Assembly (NCBI RefSeq): GCF_003544875.1
Contig: NZ_CP032094.1
Coordinates: forward strand, 744,001-808,000
DNA from: Vibrio alfacsensis
GTDB lineage: Bacteria > Pseudomonadota > Gammaproteobacteria > Enterobacterales > Vibrionaceae
Direction: 5' to 3'
Length of the DNA stretch: 64,000 nt
Shown: positions 45,829-53,117 of the stretch, in pieces
Position numbering within the stretch: the stretch's first letter is position 1
How the letters are laid out: each line of letters begins with the position of its first letter
Position numbers and translations under genes: made by a program
Notes under the pieces: model-generated
What the model saw: the letters and a program-made list of their open reading frames with translations, nothing else
Database searches by the model: none
What the model was told of the DNA's origin: nothing

Positions 45829-47463
45829 TTAAGTATTACCATTGGCCATCGTAACGACGCGTTTCAATGTCCAACGTAAGAGAACAGGAATGCAATCTAT
45901 GCCTTTCTCTTCGCAATGTGAGACGATCGCGAGTGCTAGATCGGGTTTGGCTTGCTTTTTCAGAACGCGATTAACGACTTTCTTTGCCGGAATTGGATGG
46001 TCATGGGGAATCTTAACGATATCCTTAAAGAACATTTCAAAACCATGGTTATACAAAAAATGCTCAATGTCTCTATCAGGGAGCTCGGTTAATCGATGAC
46101 GTTCTTGGTCATTCCCTAAATGTGCTCGGACTGTATGTGCGTATTTTTTGCCTGCTGGATCGCCATCCGTCACTACGTGCCAATCGATGCCAAATTCTTT
46201 AGCGACTTTAATTAATGATTTTAATCCTGATTGAGCAAACTCAACGATTTGTACCCCCTCGGCGGCGAGATCGTAACCACATTGACGAGCAAGTTCGTTA
46301 AATAGCCAAACCTCGGTCTCACCCTCAACCAATAACCAACAGCGAGCAAATAGGGCACCCGCACGATGGAATCGGATGTGGAATCCAATGCGTCGAAGTT
46401 GATCAACACTGAACTTTGATGGGTTTAGTGAAGTGGCGATGGTTTTTTCTGATAAGCGTACAAGTCTTCGAATTGAGGATAACGGAACAGACCCAAGTAA
46501 ACGCGCGCTGTTTGTTGTGAGTATTTTTTGCATGGGTAGCAGTTGTAGCAATCCCCACGCGCGAGACAAATGGGTAGGGTGAAGTCGACCTTCAGGGTCT
46601 TCGACGATCAGTATTGGTCGCGCACATCTTCGTAAATCAGTCGGTCCCTTGGCCTGTAGGTAGGCATTAAGCAACCCCATTAGCAATAGTCGAGTTTGCT
46701 TATTGTTCGTCGCTTTCAGAAACTGCTGTAAGCCGATCTCTGATGATGGGCTAGCATAGAACATACCATCACGAGGCTTCCTTGGATCACCACGATATGT
46801 GGAACGAAAAGAGAAATAGTGGTCGACAAGCGTCTGCATTGAATCAAGACTGCTTCTGATCTCTCCCTTATTTACATGACCCGGCATCGCGAGCAGGCGT
46901 CGACATGTATTGCTAATTCGTTTTTCAATTCGTGAATTTTTGCCCTCTCCATTGACATGGTTTGGGTGAGTGAACTGACGGGCGTCTCGCAAACGAATCA
47001 CTGGATGCAATGTCATCAATTCTATCGCCAATTTTTCGGTATGATGAAGACGTTTAGGTTCACCGTCGCAATCAAGAAAATCATAGCTTGTTTTGATGTT
47101 TACGCCATCACGGGACGCACTGATACGATAGTAGATGACATGGTCGTTATTGTCGTTGATGCACCAAGTTGGTTTTAGGCGTCGATAACGTCCTGCATTT
47201 GCTTCTTGCTTGTCTTGTGCTTTAAAACACAAAATGATTTGTAAATGTTGTGTTTGAGGGTGCGATACCGAGTAATCTACATGAAAGTCTGTCATTTGAA
47301 ATTGATACAGAGCGCCGTCTGCTGGCAAAACAAGAGACAGTGCATCAAGTAATGATGATTTGCCCCAAGTATTCTCACCAATGAGTGTTGTGAGCTCATC
47401 AAAAGAGAGGGCAAGACGCTTGATTCCACGGAAACCTGAGATTTCGATACGTTCCAATCTCAT
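45829..47463 (-). CDS. ybjD: OLD-family ATP-dependent endonuclease (YbjD-like)
   Basis: The 544-residue protein matches E. coli YbjD in layout: an N-terminal SMC/RecF-type ATPase (RLERIEISGFRGIKRLALSF, Walker A IGENTWGKSSLLDAL), RPILIVEDPEGRLHPTHLSR as signature and Walker B, and a C-terminal TOPRIM domain (CWLLVEGETEVWLFNELARQ, then VVTDGDPAGKKYAHTVRA) with the metal-binding acids. OLD proteins are DNA nucleases linked to repair or phage exclusion; the role of YbjD is not settled. I chose ATG 47463 with AGGAG seven bases ahead; a GTG one codon earlier is also possible. No phage or defence genes flank it. Confidence 0.92.
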   Translation of the reverse strand: MRLERIEISGFRGIKRLALSFDELTTLIGENTWGKSSLLDALSLVLPADGALYQFQMTDFHVDYSVSHPQTQHLQIILCFKAQDKQEANAGRYRRLKPTWCINDNNDHVIYYRISASRDGVNIKTSYDFLDCDGEPKRLHHTEKLAIELMTLHPVIRLRDARQFTHPNHVNGEGKNSRIEKRISNTCRRLLAMPGHVNKGEIRSSLDSMQTLVDHYFSFRSTYRGDPRKPRDGMFYASPSSEIGLQQFLKATNNKQTRLLLMGLLNAYLQAKGPTDLRRCARPILIVEDPEGRLHPTHLSRAWGLLQLLPMQKILTTNSARLLGSVPLSSIRRLVRLSEKTIATSLNPSKFSVDQLRRIGFHIRFHRAGALFARCWLLVEGETEVWLFNELARQCGYDLAAEGVQIVEFAQSGLKSLIKVAKEFGIDWHVVTDGDPAGKKYAHTVRAHLGNDQERHRLTELPDRDIEHFLYNHGFEMFFKDIVKIPHDHPIPAKKVVNRVLKKQAKPDLALAIVSHCEEKGIDCIPVLLRWTLKRVVTMANGNT

Positions 47464-47747
47464 CACTGTTCTCCTATGTAATGGCTTGAGTTATCGTTAT
47501 TTCCATTGTTTTTAAGCATATACGAATTTGGTATGGTTGAGTTTACTGCGGCTCACAAATTCATATCCAAACGCTCTACGTACTCACAGCATTAGCAATA
47601 AAGACCGTTTTGTAGCAGCGTGCATTTCACCTAGATCTTTAGCTACCGTGATCACGTTAATATGAAATTAAGATTTCTCTGTTTCATAACATTCATGATT
47701 CTGTCATGATTCAACTCTAATAATTAAAGGGAATGAAACGAGAGAAG

Positions 47748-49490
47748 ATGACGATGAATAAAAATCATAAGCCAGTACGCATTAAACTGGCACACATCAA
47801 TGACACTCATTCCTATTTTGAGCCTACGTCATTACAGCTAAAACTAAATGTTGACAGCACACAGCCTCTAGAGCCTTATGTAAGTGCTGGCGGCTTTTCA
47901 CGTATTGCAACACGTGTAGAACAACTGAGAGAAGATGCGTTGCGTCAAGGTCAAGGTATGTTGTTCCTTCACGCTGGCGATTGCTTTCAAGGTACACTTT
48001 ATTTTTCATTATTTAAGGGCAAAGCAAATGCCGATCTGCTTAACGCATTACACATTGATGCGATGGCGCTCGGTAATCACGAATTAGATATGGGTAACGA
48101 GCCTGTTGCGATGTTTTGCCAACGAACGCATTTTCCTTTGTTGGCTGGCAACTGGGATTTATCTAATGAACTGAGTCAAAAAGCGCATCGTGTCAGTGAT
48201 TGCGATAATGTATTGAGCTTTGATGTAAACACAAAAAGCGCTCAGTACTTAGTCAAAGAGTTCCATGGCGAGAAGTTTGCTATCTTTGGTTTGTCTATCG
48301 ATAAGATGAGTGACATTGCAAACCCCGACGTCGACACTCCATTTGTGTCTGCTGTGGATACTGCCAAGGCGACAGTAGAACAAATTCATCGAGCAGGTAT
48401 CAATAACATCATTCTTTTGAGTCACTTAGGTTATGACAATGATTTAGAATTGGCGGCAAAAGTGGATGGTATCGGGATTATTGTTGGGGGACATAGCCAT
48501 AGGTTACAGGGTGACTTTACTCAAGTTGGACTCGGCAATGATGATCCATATGGAAGAAAGGTGAATGACACCTACATCGTACAAGCGGGTTTCCATGCTT
48601 TGACCATGGGCCACTGCGTTCTTGAGTTTGACGAACACGGTAAAGTAACGATGTTAAGTGGTCAAAATGAACTGTTACTTGGTCGACGAATATTCTGGGA
48701 CTCATCATTGAATGAGCAGCTGGATCAAGGTGTATTTGAAACCGCATGTGATTTTATCCATGGGCAGCCTAATGTTGTGGTATGTAAAAAACACCCAGAC
48801 ACGCAGGCGATATTAAATGACAAATACATTCCTCGCGTCCGTAAGCTTCAATCTCAGGTTATCGCAAATGTGGCAACGAAAAAGCGTCACGTGAGAATTC
48901 CAGATGAATTTGGAGGGAGTGAACTTGCTCCGGCCGTTGCTCGTTCATTTTTGCACTGTTTAAATAAAAGGGGGCATGGGGTTCAATTTGCGATCCACAA
49001 CGCGGGAGGGGTAAGAGCATCCCTAAATCCTGGAAATATTACTGTGGCAGACGTTGCCGGAAAATTGTTGCCTTTTGCCGTACCAATTGGGTGTTACGAT
49101 GTTCAAGGCGAGGTTATTAGACTTACGCTTGAGGGCGCAATAAACAATGCATTTAACAATGGCGTTGAGGGGACCGGCTCAGGCAGTTACCCATATACGC
49201 ACAATTTAAATTTTGGTTATGATGCAAACGCGCCAAAAGGAAGGCGAATTACGAACTTAGAAATGTTCGATGGTCAATGCTGGCATAGCGTACAAGACAA
49301 ACAATGGTACAGAGGCGCGTCATCGGCTTATACCATGAAAGGTAAAGAGGGTTATGAGGCGATTTTATCGATGAAAGGTGAGGGGTTCGTGAGTAATTTG
49401 TCGATGGCGGATTGTTTCGTTGAACTTCTTACAGATGCACCCGAGTGCCTGAATCAAGCCAACACTGTATATAGCCAAATCCACAGTTAG
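47748..49490 (+). CDS. Metallophosphoesterase/5'-nucleotidase (UshA family) without a signal peptide
   Basis: The protein has the binuclear metallophosphatase N-terminal domain (KLAHINDTHSYF, LFLHAGDCFQGTLYF, MALGNHELDMG, VVVGGHSHRL-type ILSHLGYDNDLEL and IGIIVGGHSHRLQG) and the 5'-nucleotidase C-terminal domain (HNAGGVRASLNPGNITVADV). This predicts hydrolysis of nucleotides or related phosphoesters. The start is chosen at 47748, with GAGAG ahead, giving 580 residues; ATG 47754 or 47733 are alternatives. All begin with charged residues (MTMNKNHKPVRIKLAHIND), so no signal peptide exists. UshA-type enzymes are normally periplasmic, so this one is probably cytoplasmic. Confidence 0.9.
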   Translation: MTMNKNHKPVRIKLAHINDTHSYFEPTSLQLKLNVDSTQPLEPYVSAGGFSRIATRVEQLREDALRQGQGMLFLHAGDCFQGTLYFSLFKGKANADLLNALHIDAMALGNHELDMGNEPVAMFCQRTHFPLLAGNWDLSNELSQKAHRVSDCDNVLSFDVNTKSAQYLVKEFHGEKFAIFGLSIDKMSDIANPDVDTPFVSAVDTAKATVEQIHRAGINNIILLSHLGYDNDLELAAKVDGIGIIVGGHSHRLQGDFTQVGLGNDDPYGRKVNDTYIVQAGFHALTMGHCVLEFDEHGKVTMLSGQNELLLGRRIFWDSSLNEQLDQGVFETACDFIHGQPNVVVCKKHPDTQAILNDKYIPRVRKLQSQVIANVATKKRHVRIPDEFGGSELAPAVARSFLHCLNKRGHGVQFAIHNAGGVRASLNPGNITVADVAGKLLPFAVPIGCYDVQGEVIRLTLEGAINNAFNNGVEGTGSGSYPYTHNLNFGYDANAPKGRRITNLEMFDGQCWHSVQDKQWYRGASSAYTMKGKEGYEAILSMKGEGFVSNLSMADCFVELLTDAPECLNQANTVYSQIHS

Positions 49491-49628
49491 CCTAGACCAT
49501 AATTAGACCAGAATAATAATTAGTCATAGCTGGTATCTTTTTTGCTTTCATCGACATAGCGAGACCTTAGCATATTCAGACGCTTCGGTATCGTGAATTG
49601 AGCGACGAGCGAATATAAGGGATTGGAT

Positions 49629-49724
49629 ATGTGGAAATCAGATTGGGCAGATGCGGTCGTTGTACTTGCCTGGATCGCGGTTTGGTCTACGTTAGTTTAT
49701 TTTGTGCCTATCAACGGTTTTTAA
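49629..49724 (+). CDS. 31-residue single-span membrane peptide
   Basis: ATG 49629 has AAGGGA seven bases ahead and is followed by MWKSDWADAVVVLAWIAVWS and a short tail (TLVYFVPINGF). It is one Trp-rich hydrophobic helix with an acidic N-terminus. A strong terminator lies 49 bp downstream. I do not recognise a family. It resembles accessory peptides of membrane complexes in size, but no partner gene is adjacent. Confidence 0.6.
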   Translation: MWKSDWADAVVVLAWIAVWSTLVYFVPINGF

Positions 49725-49772
49725 AGTGATACGCTACATAGCGATATAAATGGAAGAGCACAAACATAAATG

Positions 49773-49796
49773 AAAGAGCACAACCGTGCTCTTTTG
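49773..49796 (+). terminator. Terminator after the 31-residue ORF
   Basis: AAAGAGCAC and GTGCTCTTT form a perfect 9-bp stem with a 4-nt loop followed by T. Confidence 0.8.
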
Positions 49797-49902
49797 TTGT
49801 ACTAGGCAGGTTAATAAATGATAGCCAAACAGTAATTTTTTATCGGTAATTACTCAGAATAAATAAGCGAGCTAAATATTTGTCGCCATTAGTAATAACT
49901 CC

Positions 49903-50158
49903 AGATGACGATAAATAATTTTTGTTGGAGATCGAGGCACTCAGGCGTATGATTGCCGCGTTTGGGGAGTAGTTAGCGCAAGTTTATTTATCGTCATCTC
50001 GTTAAGCAACAGCTTATCCGGTAAATAAAGGTGTCACCTGATTCATCAAGTGATCACTTCAACGAGACCAACGCATTCATTGATCAGTGGACACATGGGT
50101 AATGTGACCACTGGTTTGTATTGTCTGCGGAAGGTCGACCCGTACCATGACCTTCCGC
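49903..50158 (+). ncRNA. Candidate yybP-ykoY (Mn2+/pH-responsive) leader of alx
   Basis: The long leader of the alx gene contains the yybP-ykoY loop signature GGGGAGTAG (49964-49972) followed by CGTCA. CTCGTT (49998-50003) can pair with AACGAG (50061-50066). A 16-bp perfect inverted repeat (49903-49918 with 49984-49999) would bury the CGTCA element, and a 10-bp hairpin at 50127-50158 ends two bases before the Shine-Dalgarno sequence. In E. coli alx is controlled by a riboswitch of this class. The class is inferred from motifs and the gene downstream, not from an alignment. Confidence 0.6.
50127..50158 (+). promoter_or_regulatory. Hairpin adjacent to the alx ribosome binding site
   Basis: GCGGAAGGTC (50127-50136) and GACCTTCCGC (50149-50158) are perfect 10-bp arms. 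The Shine-Dalgarno GGGAGGA is at 50161-50167. It could act as the expression platform controlling access to the start. Confidence 0.7.
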
Positions 50159-50170
50159 ACGGGAGGAAGC

Positions 50171-51181
50171 ATGTCTCTTATCGAAAATACCACCCAATTA
50201 AGCCAATCCGTTCCACTACAAGAATCACTGACAATGTACGGTGTATTCGGCCTATTGACTTTGGTTTTAGTTGCCCTTGATATTTATCAAACTCGTGGCG
50301 GCGTTATTACCATGAAAAAGGCGATTACTTGGAGCGTGTTTTGGTTCCTATTAGCGTTTGTTTTTGCAGGCTCTATCTATTTCTTTTGGGATTATTACGC
50401 ACCGCACAGTTCATACACACATGACAAAGCAACCGTGTCATTCTTAACTGGTTACTTACTCGAGAAGTCGTTAAGTGTTGATAACTTGTTTGTGTTTGCG
50501 ATTATCTTTACTCAGTACAAGGTTCCTGAACATTTACGCCCACGTGCTCTATTGTGGGGTGTTATTGGTGCTCTAGTGCTTCGTGCAGTGATGATCGCAG
50601 TTGGTGCTCAATTGTTAGCTCAATACCATTGGGTACTGTATGTGTTTGCGGCATTCCTAATTTGGACGGGTATTAAACTCGCTCGTGACAAAGGTGAAGA
50701 GGAAGAAGTTAACCCATACCCAGAACAATTCATCCGCAAATTTTTACCAGTGACAGATGAATATCAAGGTAACCACCTGATCTTGAAACAAGCAGGAAAA
50801 TGGGTAGCAACACCTATGCTGATTGTTGTTGGTGTTATCGCGGTAATGGACGTGATGTTCGCTTTGGATTCCATCCCTGCGATTTTTGCGGTTACTCGTG
50901 AGCCATTCTTAGTCTTAGCTGCTAACGTATTTGCGCTGTTGGGTCTTCGTTCGTTGTATTTTGTACTTCAAGCAATGCTAGACAAGTTTGTTTATCTAAA
51001 ACCTGCGTTGTCAGTCATCATGATGTTTATCGGTGTGAAGATGCTGCTTGTTGGTACTGAATATGCTATCCCAACGGTGTGGTCTTTGACTTTCTTGATC
51101 ACAGTGATGACGTTAGCTGTTATTGCGTCGATTTATAAAAACAGAGCGAACGATAAAGTTAGCGTTAAAATTACTAATTAA
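50171..51181 (+). CDS. alx: TerC/Alx family membrane protein
   Basis: The protein belongs to the TerC family. It has about nine helices and the acidic intramembrane motifs LLEKSLSVDNLFVFAIIFTQ and AVMDVMFALDSIPAIFAVTR, typical of Alx, which exports manganese in E. coli. I chose ATG 50171 (MSLIENTTQLSQSVPLQESL, 336 residues) with GGGAGGA ahead; the upstream in-frame start overlaps the hairpin. The leader carries yybP-ykoY features. A perfect 13-bp terminator-like hairpin follows. Confidence 0.93.
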   Translation: MSLIENTTQLSQSVPLQESLTMYGVFGLLTLVLVALDIYQTRGGVITMKKAITWSVFWFLLAFVFAGSIYFFWDYYAPHSSYTHDKATVSFLTGYLLEKSLSVDNLFVFAIIFTQYKVPEHLRPRALLWGVIGALVLRAVMIAVGAQLLAQYHWVLYVFAAFLIWTGIKLARDKGEEEEVNPYPEQFIRKFLPVTDEYQGNHLILKQAGKWVATPMLIVVGVIAVMDVMFALDSIPAIFAVTREPFLVLAANVFALLGLRSLYFVLQAMLDKFVYLKPALSVIMMFIGVKMLLVGTEYAIPTVWSLTFLITVMTLAVIASIYKNRANDKVSVKITN

Positions 51182-51249
51182 AACGCTTTGCTTTTGTTTA
51201 GAAATGACAAAATCAAAAAGAATTATTAGTTAATAAATTGTTGTTAATT

Positions 51250-51279
51250 AACTTGAGGTTACATTAGTAACCTCAAGTT
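51250..51279 (+). terminator. Perfect hairpin after alx
   Basis: AACTTGAGGTTAC and GTAACCTCAAGTT are 13-bp exact arms with a 4-nt loop. Only a short T stretch follows, so termination is likely but weak, or it stabilises the 3' end. Confidence 0.6.
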
Positions 51280-51467
51280 ATTCAAAAATGAAACCCGCTT
51301 AAGTGAATAGTTATTCTTCTATTGTGAGTTGATATTCTGGTTGCTTGTAAATAACATGTTTCATTAGAAAAGTAATTCGAATGGAAAAATTTAGTCATTT
51401 TTACACCCTAAAAATATGACTAATATACAACCAACAACATAATTTAGCGCTTACAAGAGAGGCAATC

Positions 51468-51656
51468 ATGGAACAAGCAATGCAAATGACAAATGTAGCT
51501 TTACCAACCTCTATGGATAAGAAGACCTATACGGTTAACTTCAAAGGATTGATTGCTCACCTACTAGACATTTTGTTCGTAGATAACACGCCACGCAGTT
51601 ACTACGCAGAAGATTTGTCAACTCACATGCAAAAAGATATCGGTATGTACCGCTAA
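51468..51656 (+). CDS. Small hypothetical protein, 62 residues
   Basis: The product starts MEQAMQMTNVALPTSMDKKT and has a hydrophobic stretch (FKGLIAHLLDILFV). AGAGAGG lies six bases ahead of the ATG, and a strong terminator follows. The Tyr-rich end (SYYAEDLSTHMQKDIGMYR) is distinctive. I do not recognise the family. Confidence 0.7.
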   Translation: MEQAMQMTNVALPTSMDKKTYTVNFKGLIAHLLDILFVDNTPRSYYAEDLSTHMQKDIGMYR

Positions 51657-51673
51657 GCTTGAAGCAAAGAATT

Positions 51674-51703
51674 AAAAATGCCGACGTTATGTCGGCATTT
51701 TTG
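51674..51703 (+). terminator. Terminator of the 62-residue gene
   Basis: AAAAATGCCGAC and GTCGGCATTTTT form a strong stem with a short loop. Confidence 0.88.
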
Positions 51704-51733
51704 TATCTGATAAGACCACTATAAATTTTTTGT

Positions 51734-51784
51734 GACTCGGTGTTTATACAAAGACGCGGTGTTTAGACTCGATGTTTATACAAA
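51734..51784. repeat. Degenerate short repeats with a TGTTTATACAA core
   Basis: GACTCGGTGTTTATACAAA, GACGCGGTGTTTA and GACTCGATGTTTATACAAA occur in series. The core TGTTTATACAA also recurs in the 19824 array. Confidence 0.65.
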
Positions 51785-51805
51785 TAATAACGAGCATCAA
51801 CAAAA

Positions 51806-51829
51806 CGGGGCTCCAAAACTGGAGCCCCG
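51806..51829 (-). terminator. Terminator of the phnA-like gene
   Basis: CGGGGCTCC and GGAGCCCCG form a perfect stem followed by a T run on the minus strand. Confidence 0.85.
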
Positions 51830-51853
51830 CTTAATATCGAAAGTAACGTTAAA

Positions 51854-52411
51854 TTACTTCTTACGGCAGTATTCAGCGATCACGTACATTGACTGACCAC
51901 CGTTTGCCTTGCCTGAAACAAGCTTAGGATCATCACCAAGGCTGATACCGCGAATCACAGTACCTTGCTTGATTACTTGGTTTGTACCTTTAACTGGTAA
52001 GTCCTTGATTACTGTTACGTCGTCACCTTTCTTAAGTTCAGTACCGTTACAGTCAACAGTTTTATCGTCAGCAGACATACCTTTCATTGCCCAGTTCATT
52101 TGCTCTTCTTCCATGTACATCATGTCAAGAGCATCTTGAGCCCAGCTTTCTGTGTTTAGGCGAGTAAGTTGGCGCCATGCAGTTACTTGTACTGCAGGAA
52201 CCTGGCTCCACATGCTGTCGCTTAAACAGCGCCAGTGGTTAATGTCTTTAGGATCTTCGATCTCACCATGACACTTATCACAAACCATGATAGCCGTATC
52301 AACCGTTACGTGGCTGTGTGGTGGTACAGCGTAAGCAGACAATTGAGATTCAGAAGCACACAGTTCACATTTTGACTCGCAGCGTGCAAGTAGAGTAGAT
52401 TCGATAGACAT
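51854..52411 (-). CDS. yjdM: PhnA/YjdM-like zinc-ribbon protein
   Basis: The 185-residue protein has two N-terminal CxxC pairs (CESKCELC, CDKCHGE) forming a zinc ribbon and a C-terminal beta-barrel domain (DCNGTELKKGDDVTVIKDLP, then GTVIRGISLGDDPKLVSGKA). The family is called PhnA by history but is not part of phosphonate catabolism in general, and its function is unknown. It is longer than the E. coli protein by an inserted middle segment rich in Trp and Met (ALDMMYMEEEQMNWAMKGMS). It is monocistronic. Confidence 0.88.
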   Translation of the reverse strand: MSIESTLLARCESKCELCASESQLSAYAVPPHSHVTVDTAIMVCDKCHGEIEDPKDINHWRCLSDSMWSQVPAVQVTAWRQLTRLNTESWAQDALDMMYMEEEQMNWAMKGMSADDKTVDCNGTELKKGDDVTVIKDLPVKGTNQVIKQGTVIRGISLGDDPKLVSGKANGGQSMYVIAEYCRKK

Positions 52412-52667
52412 AAGGACTCACCTTAGTAATGTTATTTCGTGGCGGTATTATCCACTTTATCTTGATAAATAAAAGGGTGTTAGAGAATTTAAGGCCAGAT
52501 TTTACAATATTCCAACCTGAAAGGGGATAGATGTAAAATATTGGCTAAACAAATAATATCTAGAATATAAATAGAGGGGTTGATTGCCTTGAGTGATGAA
52601 TCAGTTGCGCAACTCGATCATTTTCGAAAACTGATAAATCATCAATACCGTATAACACCATAGGAAC

Positions 52668-52739
52668 AATACCAATCTGAATTCAAATCTCTTTGCTTCT
52701 TTGTTGTCGTATAAGCAAATGCTCCTCCAGATTGGTATT
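52668..52739. repeat. 72-bp element with 12-bp perfect terminal inverted repeats
   Basis: AATACCAATCTG (52668-52679) and CAGATTGGTATT (52728-52739) are exact ends of a 72-bp AT-rich segment located just past the stop of the small lipoprotein gene. It could be a REP-like or miniature element, or a long terminator stem. No T run follows on the minus strand. Confidence 0.55.
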
Positions 52740-52744
52740 AATCA

Positions 52745-52954
52745 TTAACGTTCGATGATTTGGACGATTTCATCCTTAGATATGCTCATCTCTTTGCCAT
52801 CGACGTCTTCATACTCATACATACTGGTATCTTCATTTAAATCTGGTTTCCCATAAGAGGTGATGATTTTCCCCTCATTGGTCGACATCAAATACTGGCT
52901 ACTTCCACATGCAGTGAGTAGCAATACGGTACCTAAAACAATCAATAGTCTCAT
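52745..52954 (-). CDS. YgdI/YgdR-type small lipoprotein
   Basis: The 69-residue product begins MRLLIVLGTVLLLTACGSSQ, a signal peptide with lipobox LTAC. The mature part is a single small beta domain (LMSTNEGKIITSYGKPDLNE, then YEYEDVDGKEMSISKDEIVQ), typical of DUF903 YgdI/YgdR proteins. The family is of unknown function and located in the envelope. It lies alone on the minus strand. Confidence 0.85.
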   Translation of the reverse strand: MRLLIVLGTVLLLTACGSSQYLMSTNEGKIITSYGKPDLNEDTSMYEYEDVDGKEMSISKDEIVQIIER

Positions 52955-53045
52955 CAGTATTTCCTTTTAAAAAAATGAGTTAAGTGCGAGTAACGATTTA
53001 AATATAGCAGACGATGAGAATAGGAGGTGGAAGATGTGCCAAGAC

Positions 53046-53092
53046 AAAAAGCCCATACAGCAATGATATTACTATCGCCGTATGGGCTTTTA
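53046..53092. terminator. Terminator of volA
   Basis: AAAAGCCCATAC and GTATGGGCTTTT form a long perfect stem with flanking A/T runs, 26 bp after the volA stop. Confidence 0.75.
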
Positions 53093-53117
53093 ATTGACAC
53101 TGATTATTCGCTTTTGT

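Noticed and set aside
45829..47463. Possible phage-defence island around the OLD-family ATPase
   Set aside because: The protein is closest to housekeeping-type YbjD, has no adjacent UvrD-like helicase, and the neighbours are ordinary metabolic genes.
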